DNA of 56,158 nucleotides, taken from contig JAEENL010000102.1 in the NCBI GenBank assembly GCA_016283775.1, positions 1 to 56,158 of the forward strand. Reading direction: 5' to 3'. Below are positions 33,657-42,441 of this stretch, in pieces. The notes under the pieces are model-generated. The model did no database searches and was not told the DNA's origin. It saw nothing but the letters and a program-made list of their open reading frames with translations. Source of the DNA: Lachnospiraceae bacterium (GTDB taxonomy: Bacteria; Bacillota; Clostridia; Lachnospirales; Lachnospiraceae). The translations under genes were made by a program, and so were the position numbers. Numbering within the stretch: the stretch's first letter is position 1; each line of letters opens with the position of its first letter.

Positions 33657-35217
33657 CCTCCGCCACCTCGTTTATATATTCCACACGCCTTATCCCTTTC
33701 CGGTTTGTGAGATGCACATCATATTTCAGTGTATGCACAGCCTCATCGTAGGCCGCCCTCCCGTCACTGAAGCCGCCGGCGTTTATCCTTGCGCTCGCAA
33801 AATCCGCGACCATATCGCCGGTGGTCTTGTAATGGGCCGTAAACAGCACTTTTGTCGCGGTCTTTGATATATTGATCACAAGATTCGCCATGGCGGGTGA
33901 ACATATCTCTCCCACCGCAAACACCTGTCCGGTGGTCTTTTTTGAAAATGCAAGCGCAGTGTCTTCAGGATACTCTTCACTTATCCTTAGTGTCAGCGAA
34001 TTGGCATCGGGCAGATATTCTCTGACATTCAGCTCAAAGCTTTCGGATTCGAGCACACGTATGCTCCGCTCCTCGCCGACTTTTAAAAGCATGGCTCGAA
34101 GCAGCGTGGTCTTTCCCGTTGCCATTTCTCCGGTGATCGCGACGTTTCCGTTGTCGGATGCTATCCGGTTAAGCACTGCCACGGCATTTCTGTCCTCAAC
34201 AAGTTCTTCTATCGATGTCTGCCTCACCGTGTCAAACTTTCTTATAAGCCCTGTCCACGCATCCGTAAAGGGCGGTCTCGATACCGAGATCCTTCGTCCG
34301 TCGGCCGTATCCGTTACTATCATCGGGTTTTTCCTTGTGAGTTCCGGTGATACCGAATCCTTTATGAGGTTCCTCAATATCCTTATCACCTCATCCTCCG
34401 TCCCGAAAGTGATGAATGAAAGCCTGTAAAGCTTTCCCGCTATGACAACGTGAACACTGTCCTTTGATGTCACTTTTCTCGACTTTCCGCCCGAATAATA
34501 GACATCCAGTTCGTCTCTGTAATCGTAGAGGCCTTTTGCCACTCCGGAAAGGCCGAGCTGTATCTCTTCAATGCAGCCCTTCTGCCAATTGAGCACATCC
34601 ACTGCGCCGAGACCTACCGTATAGGCATAGAGAAGTTCCGACAAAAGCTCAGCTCTTTCTTCATCGCTCGCCGAAAAGCCGAAATACTCCTTTGCGGCAA
34701 TGATATCCTGCTTCTCGATGCTTTTGCCGTTTCCCACTCTTCCACGTAAAAAGTCATCCCACAGTATCTTAAAGCCGTATCCGACGTTCTCACAGTCGAG
34801 TTTTCGGATCAGGTGATACATTACAGTCACGGGATCATCTTCAGGCAGAGCGTTCCTTACCGCTTCAGCGTCAAGTTTCAGCTCAAGCCTTAGATAGTCC
34901 TTTATGAGTTCGCATACGACTTCCCGTGCTCCTCCCGCTCCCGAACAGCATTCCCTTATGGATCTCGTAACGGAATAGGTCGTGATATCCGTATTTTCCC
35001 TGAGTTTCCCGGTAAATTCCGGATGCCTGTCGCTAAAGCTCACATAATCGTTCAGCATCTCGGAAACCATGTTCTTGAGGTCGTCAAAATACAGCGTTTC
35101 ATTTTGCCCTTTTTGTATGTTCCTCCCCATCCCGGAAACCTTTTTCAACAGAAAAACAAGTCCCGTAAGCGCCGCGAAAAATATGATGATGTCAAATGTC
35201 CCTTTCAATTTTCGCAC
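33622..35217 (-). CDS. CpaF/TadA-like secretion ATPase with N-terminal membrane segment
   Basis: 531 residues. An unusual N-terminal hydrophobic stretch (IIIFFAALTGLVFLL, residues 10-24) is followed by an unrecognised helical region to about 245. The CpaF-type domain (residues 250-520) then has Walker A GEMATGKT (363-370) and a Walker-B-like VFAVGE (432-437) followed by FTAHYKTTGDMV, in place of the family's I-V-G-E-x-R-G and T-x-H-x-N. It powers pilus or substrate export in Tad systems. The divergent catalytic motifs and the membrane anchor set it apart from standard CpaF. A GTG start overlaps the upstream CpaE-like gene. Confidence 0.82.
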   Translation of the reverse strand: MRKLKGTFDIIIFFAALTGLVFLLKKVSGMGRNIQKGQNETLYFDDLKNMVSEMLNDYVSFSDRHPEFTGKLRENTDITTYSVTRSIRECCSGAGGAREVVCELIKDYLRLELKLDAEAVRNALPEDDPVTVMYHLIRKLDCENVGYGFKILWDDFLRGRVGNGKSIEKQDIIAAKEYFGFSASDEERAELLSELLYAYTVGLGAVDVLNWQKGCIEEIQLGLSGVAKGLYDYRDELDVYYSGGKSRKVTSKDSVHVVIAGKLYRLSFITFGTEDEVIRILRNLIKDSVSPELTRKNPMIVTDTADGRRISVSRPPFTDAWTGLIRKFDTVRQTSIEELVEDRNAVAVLNRIASDNGNVAITGEMATGKTTLLRAMLLKVGEERSIRVLESESFELNVREYLPDANSLTLRISEEYPEDTALAFSKKTTGQVFAVGEICSPAMANLVINISKTATKVLFTAHYKTTGDMVADFASARINAGGFSDGRAAYDEAVHTLKYDVHLTNRKGIRRVEYINEVAEDGSIQCLYKAS

Positions 35218-36014
35218 ACCTCATTGATCAGATCGCATACCGCGGCCACTCCTTCAAAGAACTCGTGGTCATGGTCTTCATGAGAGATATTGTTGTTCTG
35301 CCTGAAAAAAAGGTCTGTGCGCCCCGATGAGACAGCATCCATAAAAGCCGCGGAAAGCGGTATCATTCCTGTCTTACGGCCTTTCAGCTCAGGTTTTACC
35401 TGACTTTTCAGTCTGTTCATCGTCACTCCCGATTCGGGCATATATCCGTTTATCACATAGACCGTTTTTTCCAGAGCGCAATCTTCATCATATTTTGAGA
35501 AATAATCTCTCCATCTTCTGTCCGACTGTGTGAGAAGGCATACAAACGCATCGGACGCTGAGATCACCGCTTTTGTGCATTCGTCCCTCTCACCTGCGCG
35601 TGCGTCGATCAGTACATAGTCGTACGCTTTTTTAAGTTCGTTCAGAATGAGCGCGGTAACGGCGCGTCTTGTCTTTTCGTCTTCAATAGCCATTCCACGC
35701 CCACACGGAAACAGATCTATTGTCTCGGATGAAGTTTTCAAAGCGCAGTGCCTGATCTTCTCGCGGTCCAGTTTTTCCTGTCTGAATCTCATCCACAACG
35801 CCTTGAGCCCGTTTTTAAGATATATCTCGTTTTTCAGTTCCTCCGGCACACAGGAATCAAACATTTCTTCAATGCCGCATCCCTCGTCCGGGACTTGTGT
35901 CAGAGCCACCTTTTTTCCACGTAGAACACCGAGATCACATGCAACTGCTGCCGTGCAGCTTGTCACACGACCGCTTCCCTGTACCGGTGACCAAAAGACC
36001 ACAATCTTCCCCAT
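35205..36014 (-). CDS. CpaE/MinD-like protein with altered P-loop
   Basis: 269 residues resembling ParA/MinD/CpaE ATPases: a first strand KIVVFWSPVQGSG, VALTQVPDE, and YDYVLIDARAGERD matching the Walker B region. The deviant Walker A should read K-G-G-x-G-K-T; here it is QGSGRVTS with no lysine, so ATP binding may be lost. CpaE/TadZ relatives localise Tad assembly at the cell pole. The ATG at 36014 overlaps the upstream gene by 52 bases, and the end overlaps the ATPase gene by 13. Confidence 0.72.
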   Translation of the reverse strand: MGKIVVFWSPVQGSGRVTSCTAAVACDLGVLRGKKVALTQVPDEGCGIEEMFDSCVPEELKNEIYLKNGLKALWMRFRQEKLDREKIRHCALKTSSETIDLFPCGRGMAIEDEKTRRAVTALILNELKKAYDYVLIDARAGERDECTKAVISASDAFVCLLTQSDRRWRDYFSKYDEDCALEKTVYVINGYMPESGVTMNRLKSQVKPELKGRKTGMIPLSAAFMDAVSSGRTDLFFRQNNNISHEDHDHEFFEGVAAVCDLINEVCEN

Positions 36015-36649
36015 CGTCCGCTCCGTTCCTTTCTCGCCGTTTCCTTAAGCATTTCTTCGCTTCCTTCTTTGCAGTGATCGAGCAATGCTCCCACTGCCGC
36101 GGTCATCTCCTGCGAAAGCGCCGACACCTTGTAGGGCAGCCCGTTCTGAATACGGCATCTCACTCTCATGTCCTTGTCAGAAAACGGAACACTTGCATAT
36201 CTGTCGCCTTTGCACCCCATAAGGAAGAGGACATAAGAGTCGTCGTACTCCTGGACAAACGTGTCCCTTATGATCACAAACGCCTTTTCTGTATTGTGAT
36301 CTTTGAGTATCTCTCCTGCCCTTTTTGCGTTTACCGGCATCCTGTCTGTGACGACCACAAGAAAGTCCAGTTCATCGTAGATACACTCTCTGAAGCCCAG
36401 ATAACACAGCACTGTTTCGTCCCCTGCCGCCTCCGGAAAGAAAACACTGCTTATCACCTGTGTGTCGGTCAGATAAAGTGATCCATCCTCCGAAACGTCT
36501 TTTTTGTCGGCACAAAGTGCGGACTTAAGATACCCGGAGCCTGAGACATCGGCCATTTTTACCTGTTTCCCGTTGATCCTCAAAACCTTTGCGATATGCA
36601 GCATGATGTCCTCACACGGCACCCCCGCAAATCCTATTCTTTTCCCCAT
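35963..36649 (-). CDS. Soluble protein of the Tad-like operon, unrecognised family
   Basis: 228 residues. The Rossmann-like opening (KRIGFAGVPCEDIMLHIAKVL, then QVKMADVSGSG) suggests a distant relative of the ParA/CpaE group with no P-loop, perhaps in the place of TadZ's receiver-like half. A strand DFLVVVTDRMPVN and a C-terminal basic tail are also seen. The start overlaps the preceding gene by 16 bases and its AGGAAAC site is within it. It was not matched to a named family; function unknown. Confidence 0.6.
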   Translation of the reverse strand: MGKRIGFAGVPCEDIMLHIAKVLRINGKQVKMADVSGSGYLKSALCADKKDVSEDGSLYLTDTQVISSVFFPEAAGDETVLCYLGFRECIYDELDFLVVVTDRMPVNAKRAGEILKDHNTEKAFVIIRDTFVQEYDDSYVLFLMGCKGDRYASVPFSDKDMRVRCRIQNGLPYKVSALSQEMTAAVGALLDHCKEGSEEMLKETARKERSGRWGRLWSFGHRYREAVV

Positions 36650-37311
36650 TGTTTCCTGTCTCCTTTGATCCTGATCCCCCAGTCGCCTGCCGGAGGTCTT
36701 ACAGCAAAGATCGCATCCGATCCGTATACAGGCCTCACCGCTGTGATCTCAGTGCCCGCGAGCTTCAGCATACAGACTCTCACAACACGTTCAAGCGCTC
36801 TTTTTGACGCAAACTTAAGAAAGCCGAGCCTGCAGGGTTTCAGCCCGTCTGTACTGACAAATATGTCCGTTATGTCATCGGCACCTGCCTCGACCGCAAA
36901 CGCGCCCGCGCGGATGTCATAGTCCGAAAGTCCGATCAATGCGGATAACTCACCGAATTCATAGTCCGCATAGAGTTCTTCCGTTGATATCTTCCATATC
37001 TCATTTTCCGAAAGCCCGGTGATATTTTCTTTCAGCATGGAAGCATAAAGGCGACGCAGCATCTCTTCGGAAACGGTCCTTCCGGCATTTACGCGCACCA
37101 TCTCGTCGATCCTCTGCCTGTCTTTTTTCAGAAGGATCCTCAGCATCATGCGTCCGGACATGAAACCGCCGTTATCGAAAGGGAAAATAAAATGAGTTAT
37201 CTCATCCGTAGTTATCCCCATCTCATCGTGCATGACGCGGCCTATCCCTTCGGGCGTGAGTTCCGTATAGCACATGCGTTCGGACAGTTCCCTCATGATC
37301 TTTTCCACCAT
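36634..37311 (-). CDS. Tad-like operon protein with weak CpaF N-domain resemblance
   Basis: 225 residues, no membrane segment. The C-terminal part (about 140-220) has DDITDIFVSTDG, RALERVVRVCM, and RPVYGSDAIFAVRPPAGDW followed by GIRIK. This order resembles the N-terminal domain of CpaF (I-T-E-I-x-V-N-G, then a helix, P-x-x-D-x-x-L-P-D-G and T-I-R-K). It may be a stand-alone regulator of the ATPase, but the match is weak. The start ATG overlaps the stop of the CpaB-like gene (TGATG), with GAGGT upstream. Confidence 0.6.
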   Translation of the reverse strand: MVEKIMRELSERMCYTELTPEGIGRVMHDEMGITTDEITHFIFPFDNGGFMSGRMMLRILLKKDRQRIDEMVRVNAGRTVSEEMLRRLYASMLKENITGLSENEIWKISTEELYADYEFGELSALIGLSDYDIRAGAFAVEAGADDITDIFVSTDGLKPCRLGFLKFASKRALERVVRVCMLKLAGTEITAVRPVYGSDAIFAVRPPAGDWGIRIKGDRKQWGKE

Positions 37312-37766
37312 CACGGATACCTCACTGCATAGATCCGCAAAAGTTCTTTGTTCATGAGCCCTGTCTCGGCATCCGACCACGTACGTATCTCCTCCTCGCT
37401 CATTAAGAGGACCAGACTGTCCCGTTCGGCAGACACGACTTTTCTCTTTGAGATCAGCAGACTGTCTTCACCGTCCGGACAGACGGTGCGTATGTCGACC
37501 TCGTCCCCTTTGGAGATATGATCCGTGAGCGACAGCTTTTTAAGCACTATCTCACGCAGTTCTCCCGCGGGGCGCTTCATCTCTTCAAGTTCTTCCGTCA
37601 CATCCTTAAGTTTCCCGTAAGCCTCGGTAAGATGCGCATCACGCTCTGCAATAGCGTCACGCATAAGGACGTTTACAATGAGACCTCCGAAGAAAACGAG
37701 CAGCAACGCGGCCAGCGCTTCAAACACTATATGCAGCGCGGCATTGGTCTTTTTGATCTTTTTCAT
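37311..37766 (-). CDS. CpaB/RcpC-like membrane protein
   Basis: 151 residues. It starts MKKIKKTNA, followed by one membrane helix (ALAALLLVFFGGLIVNVLM), a short coiled coil, and a segment LTDHISKGDEVDIRTV with a beta-rich tail. The GDEVDI motif and the layout fit the SAF-type CpaB/RcpC proteins of Tad pili, although it is shorter than usual (about 250). It is the first gene of the operon, as in canonical tad clusters. The ATG at 37766 has only a weak ribosome binding site; a longer frame would contain no signal-like start, so I keep this one. Confidence 0.68.
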   Translation of the reverse strand: MKKIKKTNAALHIVFEALAALLLVFFGGLIVNVLMRDAIAERDAHLTEAYGKLKDVTEELEEMKRPAGELREIVLKKLSLTDHISKGDEVDIRTVCPDGEDSLLISKRKVVSAERDSLVLLMSEEEIRTWSDAETGLMNKELLRIYAVRYP

Positions 37767-37839
37767 AAAAATCCGGGATTTGTTGCAAGAACAGATCTTA
37801 GAAAGATAATGAAAACCGTTTGTTGATTCATCCGCGAAG

Positions 37840-37868
37840 ATAATAAACCCAAAATCCGGATTAGTAAA
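37840..37868 (-). promoter_or_regulatory. Candidate promoter of the Tad-like operon
   Basis: TTTACT (37863-37868), 17-base spacer, TATTAT (37840-37845), about 70 bases before the first ATG. It is divergent from the argH-side promoter. No sigma-28 motif was found. This is the only good promoter seen for the 14.7 kb unit that ends at 23036. Confidence 0.6.
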
Positions 37869-37943
37869 GACCCAAATCGCTTGCCGGGATGTAGAAAATC
37901 GGACCCGAAATTTGGTTATTTTGCACAAAGTTTTTGATTTTTG

Positions 37944-37972
37944 TTGTATTTGAAACGAGGTTGGGATAAACT
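37944..37972 (+). promoter_or_regulatory. Promoter of the small acidic protein and argH
   Basis: TTGTAT (37944-37949), 17-base spacer, TAAACT (37967-37972), about 55 bases before the start at 38032. Confidence 0.5.
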
Positions 37973-38031
37973 ATCAAGAACAGACAACAGGTATGGTTCA
38001 CGCATTTTTTTCACTTACCGGAGGCAAAAAC

Positions 38032-38361
38032 ATGGGAGAAAAAAATCAAAAAGATCATATGCCCATTCTTCCTTTTAACGATGAAGAAAACAATCACTAT
38101 CTCATATACGACAACTGCGAATACTTTGCCAACCGGGACAGGATCGCAAACCGCGTGGAGATGTCTTCGGAAAACATGATAAAATACTATTCCGCAAAGG
38201 TGTCGGATGAACCTGTGCCTATCAATCCCGAGCAGAATGCCATTGCCCAAAAGCCTGACAGCAAGGGCCTCCCCGAGCTTCCTGACGATCTCGGCGACAC
38301 TGATGAGGATGACAACAAATACGAGGAATACAACGAATATACGGAGGATACCGATCAATGA
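38032..38361 (+). CDS. Small acidic protein upstream of argH, unknown function
   Basis: 109 residues, no signal or membrane segment. The first half has a folded-looking core (MPILPFNDEENNHYLIYD, then IANRVEMSSENMIKYY); the last 40 residues are acidic and probably disordered, ending in tandem Asp/Glu/Tyr. The ATG has GGAGG 7 bases upstream. Its stop overlaps the argH start (ATGA), so it is coupled to arginine synthesis. I do not recognise a family. It could be a regulatory or assembly partner of ArgH. Confidence 0.75.
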   Translation: MGEKNQKDHMPILPFNDEENNHYLIYDNCEYFANRDRIANRVEMSSENMIKYYSAKVSDEPVPINPEQNAIAQKPDSKGLPELPDDLGDTDEDDNKYEEYNEYTEDTDQ

Positions 38362-39740
38362 AACTCTGGGGCGGACGCTTCACAAAAGAAGAAAACAGCA
38401 CTGTACACTCATTCAACGAATCACTGTCTTTTGACCACAGATTCTGGAAACAGGACATAAGAGGGAGCAAAGCTCATGTGACCATGCTCGCTTCTTCCGG
38501 CATCATCACCGACGCGGAAAAAGAAAGCATCATAAATGCTCTTGATTCCATATATGACGACATCGAGAGCGGAAAACTCGAATTCACAAACGGCGCAGAG
38601 GACATTCATTCCTTTGTCGAGGCCGAGCTCATCGACCGCATCGGTGATACGGGTAAAAAGCTCCATACCGGGCGTTCCCGCAACGACCAGGTGGCTCTTG
38701 ATATGCGCCTCTATGTCCGTGATGAGATCGACTGTGTGAAGGACCTTCTCACAGACCTGTTAAAGACCATATACGATCTCATGGAAAAGCACACGGATAC
38801 CTATATGCCCGGGTTCACCCATCTGCAGAAAGCACAGCCCGTAACTCTCGCGCACCATCTGGGCGCTTATTTTGAGATGTTTAAAAGAGACCGTTCAAGG
38901 CTCGTTGACACGAGATGCCGTATGAACCTCTGCCCTCTCGGCGCAGGCGCTCTTGCGGGCACCACATACCCGCTCGACAGAAAGCTCACCGCATCACTTC
39001 TCGATTTTGACGGTCCCACGCTCAATTCCATGGATTCCGTATCGGACCGTGATTTTTCACTCGAATTCCTCTCGGATCTTTCTATATGCATGATGCATCT
39101 GTCCCGTTTTTCCGAAGAGATCATCATGTGGAATTCCAACGAATACCGTTTCATTGAGATCGACGACGCCTATTCCACAGGTTCCAGCATCATGCCCCAG
39201 AAAAAAAATCCCGACATCGCAGAGCTTGTACGCGGAAAAACAGGCCGTGTTTACGGATCGCTCATCGCTCTCCTCACCACGATGAAAGGCCTTCCTCTTG
39301 CCTACAACAAAGACATGCAGGAGGACAAAGAAGGCGTATTTGACGCGATAGATACGGTAAAGCAGTGCCTTTCCCTTTTCACTGACATGATCGCGACCAT
39401 GACCGTAAACAAAGACAATATGGCCGAAAGTGCCAAAAACGGCTTCACAAATGCCACGGATGCGGCAGACTGGCTTGTAAACCACGGTGTGCCTTTCCGT
39501 GACGCCCACGGCATCATAGGCCGCCTTGTCCTTCTCTGCATCGACAGAGACTGCTCGCTGGACGATCTTCCGCTCGAAGAATACAAAAAAATATCCCCCG
39601 TTTTCACGGAGGATATCTATGAAGCTATAAAGATGAAGACCTGTGTCGATAAGCGAAATACCATCGGCGCTCCCGGACACGTTGCCATGGAGCAGGTCCT
39701 TAAGGCTTACAAGGAAGCTCTTACTCAGATGCAGCCTTGA
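38358..39740 (+). CDS. argH: Argininosuccinate lyase
   Basis: The last step of arginine synthesis: argininosuccinate to arginine and fumarate. The 460-residue fumarase/aspartase-superfamily enzyme has the N-terminal WGGRF, TGRSRNDQVA, the active-site histidine region HLQKAQPVTLAHH, and the signature loop GSSIMPQKKNPD. Length is normal. It is translationally coupled to the small acidic protein upstream. Its end overlaps the end of the convergent potD gene by 20 bases, with no terminator between them. No other arg genes are present in the window. Confidence 0.98.
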   Translation: MKLWGGRFTKEENSTVHSFNESLSFDHRFWKQDIRGSKAHVTMLASSGIITDAEKESIINALDSIYDDIESGKLEFTNGAEDIHSFVEAELIDRIGDTGKKLHTGRSRNDQVALDMRLYVRDEIDCVKDLLTDLLKTIYDLMEKHTDTYMPGFTHLQKAQPVTLAHHLGAYFEMFKRDRSRLVDTRCRMNLCPLGAGALAGTTYPLDRKLTASLLDFDGPTLNSMDSVSDRDFSLEFLSDLSICMMHLSRFSEEIIMWNSNEYRFIEIDDAYSTGSSIMPQKKNPDIAELVRGKTGRVYGSLIALLTTMKGLPLAYNKDMQEDKEGVFDAIDTVKQCLSLFTDMIATMTVNKDNMAESAKNGFTNATDAADWLVNHGVPFRDAHGIIGRLVLLCIDRDCSLDDLPLEEYKKISPVFTEDIYEAIKMKTCVDKRNTIGAPGHVAMEQVLKAYKEALTQMQP

Positions 39741-40779
39741 CCTTGATCCAGAGTTCGGAAAGTCTCTTTCTTAAGTACTCACTGTCATGGAACAGCTCAT
39801 CGTTGGCATTTGTCCTGGGATAATATGCCTCGTTCTCAAAATAGTCGCCGTCCTCAGATGTCATCTCCTTTAAGATCGATGCTACGGGAGATGCATAGCC
39901 TACACCCTGTGTGTTAAGACGTGCGGCTTTTTCTGTGCACATATAGTTGATGAACTTGTTTGCAAGCTCGGGATTTGCCGCATTCTTCGGGATGACCATT
40001 GCGTCAAACCAGCGGTTCGTACCACTCTCGGGAACAAAATAGCCGAGGTTTGGATTTTCCGAAATGATGTAAGCGGCGTCACCACTGTACATGATGCCGA
40101 GATCCTCGTATTCATGGAGCATATTGTCGATGATCTCATCGGTAACATATACGGGGCTCATGGTCTTTCCTATCTTTACTAGCCAGTCGTATGCCTCTTG
40201 TATCTCGTCTTCATTCTCGGTGTTGCAGGAATATCCGAGTGTCTTGAAAGCGCACATGAACATGTCTCTCTCGGAATCGTAAACATATATGTTACCCTTG
40301 TATTTCTCGTTAAGGAAAATGCCGAATCCGTCCTTTTCAAGATCAGCAAGGTCAACTCTGTTCTTTGTATAAACGATGCCGACATTTCCCCAGAAATAAG
40401 GAACGGAATAGGAATTGTCGGGATCGAACGAAAGATTCGTTACCTCCGGCGCGAGATTTCCGATGTTTGTGATGAGGGACTTGTCCAGTTTCTGAAGCTG
40501 ATCTTCCTTGAGAAGTCTCTCGATCATATAGTCCGAAGGAATGAGGACATCATAGGAATCTCCCGCGGAGATCTTTGTGTACATCATCTCATTCGAATCG
40601 AAATTCTCGATTATCACCTTGCAGTTGTATGCCTTCTCAAATCCGGAAATGACTCCGTCTCCGAGGTATTCGCCGGGAAGATAGAGCTTGAGCACCTCCT
40701 TCTTACCGCATCCCGACATAAGGAGCATCGGAATGAGCATACCGAAAAGCAATGTGGCAGCGATCAGTCTTTTTTTCAT
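39721..40779 (-). CDS. potD: Polyamine-type ABC transporter substrate-binding lipoprotein
   Basis: 352 residues, an extracellular lipoprotein with a signal and the lipobox LLMSGC (cysteine near 24). The mature part has the spermidine/putrescine-binding pattern (NFDSNEMMYTKISAG, YDVLIPSDYMIERLLKE, SVPYFWGNVGIVYTK) and a C-terminal region with WIKVKAA. It captures a polyamine and passes it to the PotBC channel. It is the last gene of potABCD. Its 3' end overlaps that of argH, so antisense interference is possible. Confidence 0.95.
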   Translation of the reverse strand: MKKRLIAATLLFGMLIPMLLMSGCGKKEVLKLYLPGEYLGDGVISGFEKAYNCKVIIENFDSNEMMYTKISAGDSYDVLIPSDYMIERLLKEDQLQKLDKSLITNIGNLAPEVTNLSFDPDNSYSVPYFWGNVGIVYTKNRVDLADLEKDGFGIFLNEKYKGNIYVYDSERDMFMCAFKTLGYSCNTENEDEIQEAYDWLVKIGKTMSPVYVTDEIIDNMLHEYEDLGIMYSGDAAYIISENPNLGYFVPESGTNRWFDAMVIPKNAANPELANKFINYMCTEKAARLNTQGVGYASPVASILKEMTSEDGDYFENEAYYPRTNANDELFHDSEYLRKRLSELWIKVKAASE

Positions 40780-40799
40780 TTCTTATTGTTTCTCCTTTC

Positions 40800-41600
40800 T
40801 TAACCCTTCGCACTCTTTGCTTTTGACTTATTGTAGAGCGAAGGAACGATGTTCACGAGCAGCAGGAATACCGAAATTATCACGATGATCAGTGTCGAAA
40901 GCGCATTGATCGAAGGATTTACGCGCTTTGACATCGTGTAGACAAGTATCGATATGTTTGATACTCCGTTTCCTGTAACAAAATATGATATCACAAAATC
41001 ATCAAACGACATAGTAAATGCTATGAGCGCTCCTGAAACGACACCCGGCATGATCTGAGGGACTATTACCTTTATCAGCGCCTGCATCGGTGTGCATCCC
41101 AGATCCATCGCGGCCTCAAGGATATTTGAGTCGAGGCTCTTGAGTTTCGGGGTGACGCTCAGCATCACATAGGGAATGCAGAACATGATATGCGCGAGCA
41201 GCATGGTGACAAACCCCTTTGACGCATGAAGCCCCGAAAACAGCATGAGAAGTCCTATCGCGGTAACGATATCGGGGTTCATCAGCGGGAAATTGTTGAC
41301 CTGTTCAACGATGAGCTTGAGTATCCTGTGCGACTTTGAAAGTCCTATCGCGGTAATGGTACCCACTATGGTAGACACTGCGGTTGCTATCACAGCTATC
41401 ACGATCGTGTAGAACACGGCCTGCAGCATATTTGAGTCGGAAAACATCTTTCCGTACCACTGTAAAGAAAAACCGTCAAAATGTGTGAGCGACCTTCCCG
41501 AATTGAACGAAAAGAAGATCGTATAGATTATGGGCGCATAGAAAAACAGCATAAGCACGCCCATAAATATCTTTGAGCCTATCCTCCTGCTCTTTTTCAA
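40800..41600 (-). CDS. potC: Polyamine-type ABC transporter permease PotC
   Basis: 266 residues with about six membrane helices. The first is IFMGVLMLFFYAPIIYTIFF; the EAA loop for ATPase contact is EAAMDLGCTPMQALIKVIVP. The start is a TTG at 41600 with GGAGGG 8 bases upstream; the preceding permease stops immediately before. It pairs with PotB to form the channel. Normal length. Confidence 0.94.
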   Translation of the reverse strand: MKKSRRIGSKIFMGVLMLFFYAPIIYTIFFSFNSGRSLTHFDGFSLQWYGKMFSDSNMLQAVFYTIVIAVIATAVSTIVGTITAIGLSKSHRILKLIVEQVNNFPLMNPDIVTAIGLLMLFSGLHASKGFVTMLLAHIMFCIPYVMLSVTPKLKSLDSNILEAAMDLGCTPMQALIKVIVPQIMPGVVSGALIAFTMSFDDFVISYFVTGNGVSNISILVYTMSKRVNPSINALSTLIIVIISVFLLLVNIVPSLYNKSKAKSAKG

Positions 41601-42440
41601 TCAGTTCGCCCTCCTTTCCGTAAGTTCGGTCTTGTCGACCTTCTTGGTAAGATACAGCGAGATCATGATGATGATCACCATGATGAGTGAGATCGCGCTT
41701 CCGAAATTCCAGTCACCGCTCGTAAGGAACTGTGATTCTATAAGATTTCCGACCATTACATACTGTCCGCCTCCAAGAAGCTTCGGTATGAAAAAGCTTG
41801 AAACCGCAGGCAGAAAAACAAGCGTGATCCCGCTGAGGACTCCGGGGAGCGACAATGGAAGCGTCACCTTTAAGAAGGATCTCACCCTGTCGGCGCCAAG
41901 ATCGGCAGCGGCCTCAAGAAGGCTGTTGTCCATCTTTGTGAGTGCAGTGTATATCTGTAATATCATGAACGGCAGGAAGTTGTATACCATGCCGAGGATG
42001 ACAGCAAATTCGGTGTGCAGAAGTGTGATCGAACGCACTCCGATAATGCTCAGGATGTTGTTTACGATGCCGTCGTCCTGCAGTATCCCGACCCATGCGT
42101 ATGTACGCACCAGCATGTTGATCCATGTGGGGAACGTGATAAGGAGCACCCAGCGCATCTTTACGCCCTCACTCGATTTTGCGATGAAATAACCCGCAGG
42201 ATATCCGATGAGGATGCATAGCACCGTGGTCACGAGCGCGACCCTTAAGCTTCTTAAAAGGACGTCTATGAATACGGAATCGACAAAAAACTTTTTGAAA
42301 TTGTCAAGGGTGAACACAAAGTCCATTACCGCGTTTCCTTCTTTTGTGAACGCGTAAAGAAGGATCAGGAACATGGGTGCCACCACTATAAAGGATATCC
42401 ATACAACGTACGGATATGTCATTTTTCTGAAACTTTTCAT
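41601..42440 (-). CDS. potB: Polyamine-type ABC transporter permease PotB
   Basis: 279 residues with six predicted helices. The EAA motif is EAAADLGADRVRSFLKVTLP. It has typical MLVRTYAWVGIL and PAVSSFFIPKLLGGGQYVMVGN blocks, as in PotB. It starts 1 base after the potA stop and ends next to the TTG start of potC. Forms the channel with PotC. Confidence 0.95.
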   Translation of the reverse strand: MKSFRKMTYPYVVWISFIVVAPMFLILLYAFTKEGNAVMDFVFTLDNFKKFFVDSVFIDVLLRSLRVALVTTVLCILIGYPAGYFIAKSSEGVKMRWVLLITFPTWINMLVRTYAWVGILQDDGIVNNILSIIGVRSITLLHTEFAVILGMVYNFLPFMILQIYTALTKMDNSLLEAAADLGADRVRSFLKVTLPLSLPGVLSGITLVFLPAVSSFFIPKLLGGGQYVMVGNLIESQFLTSGDWNFGSAISLIMVIIIMISLYLTKKVDKTELTERRAN

Positions 42441-42441
42441 C

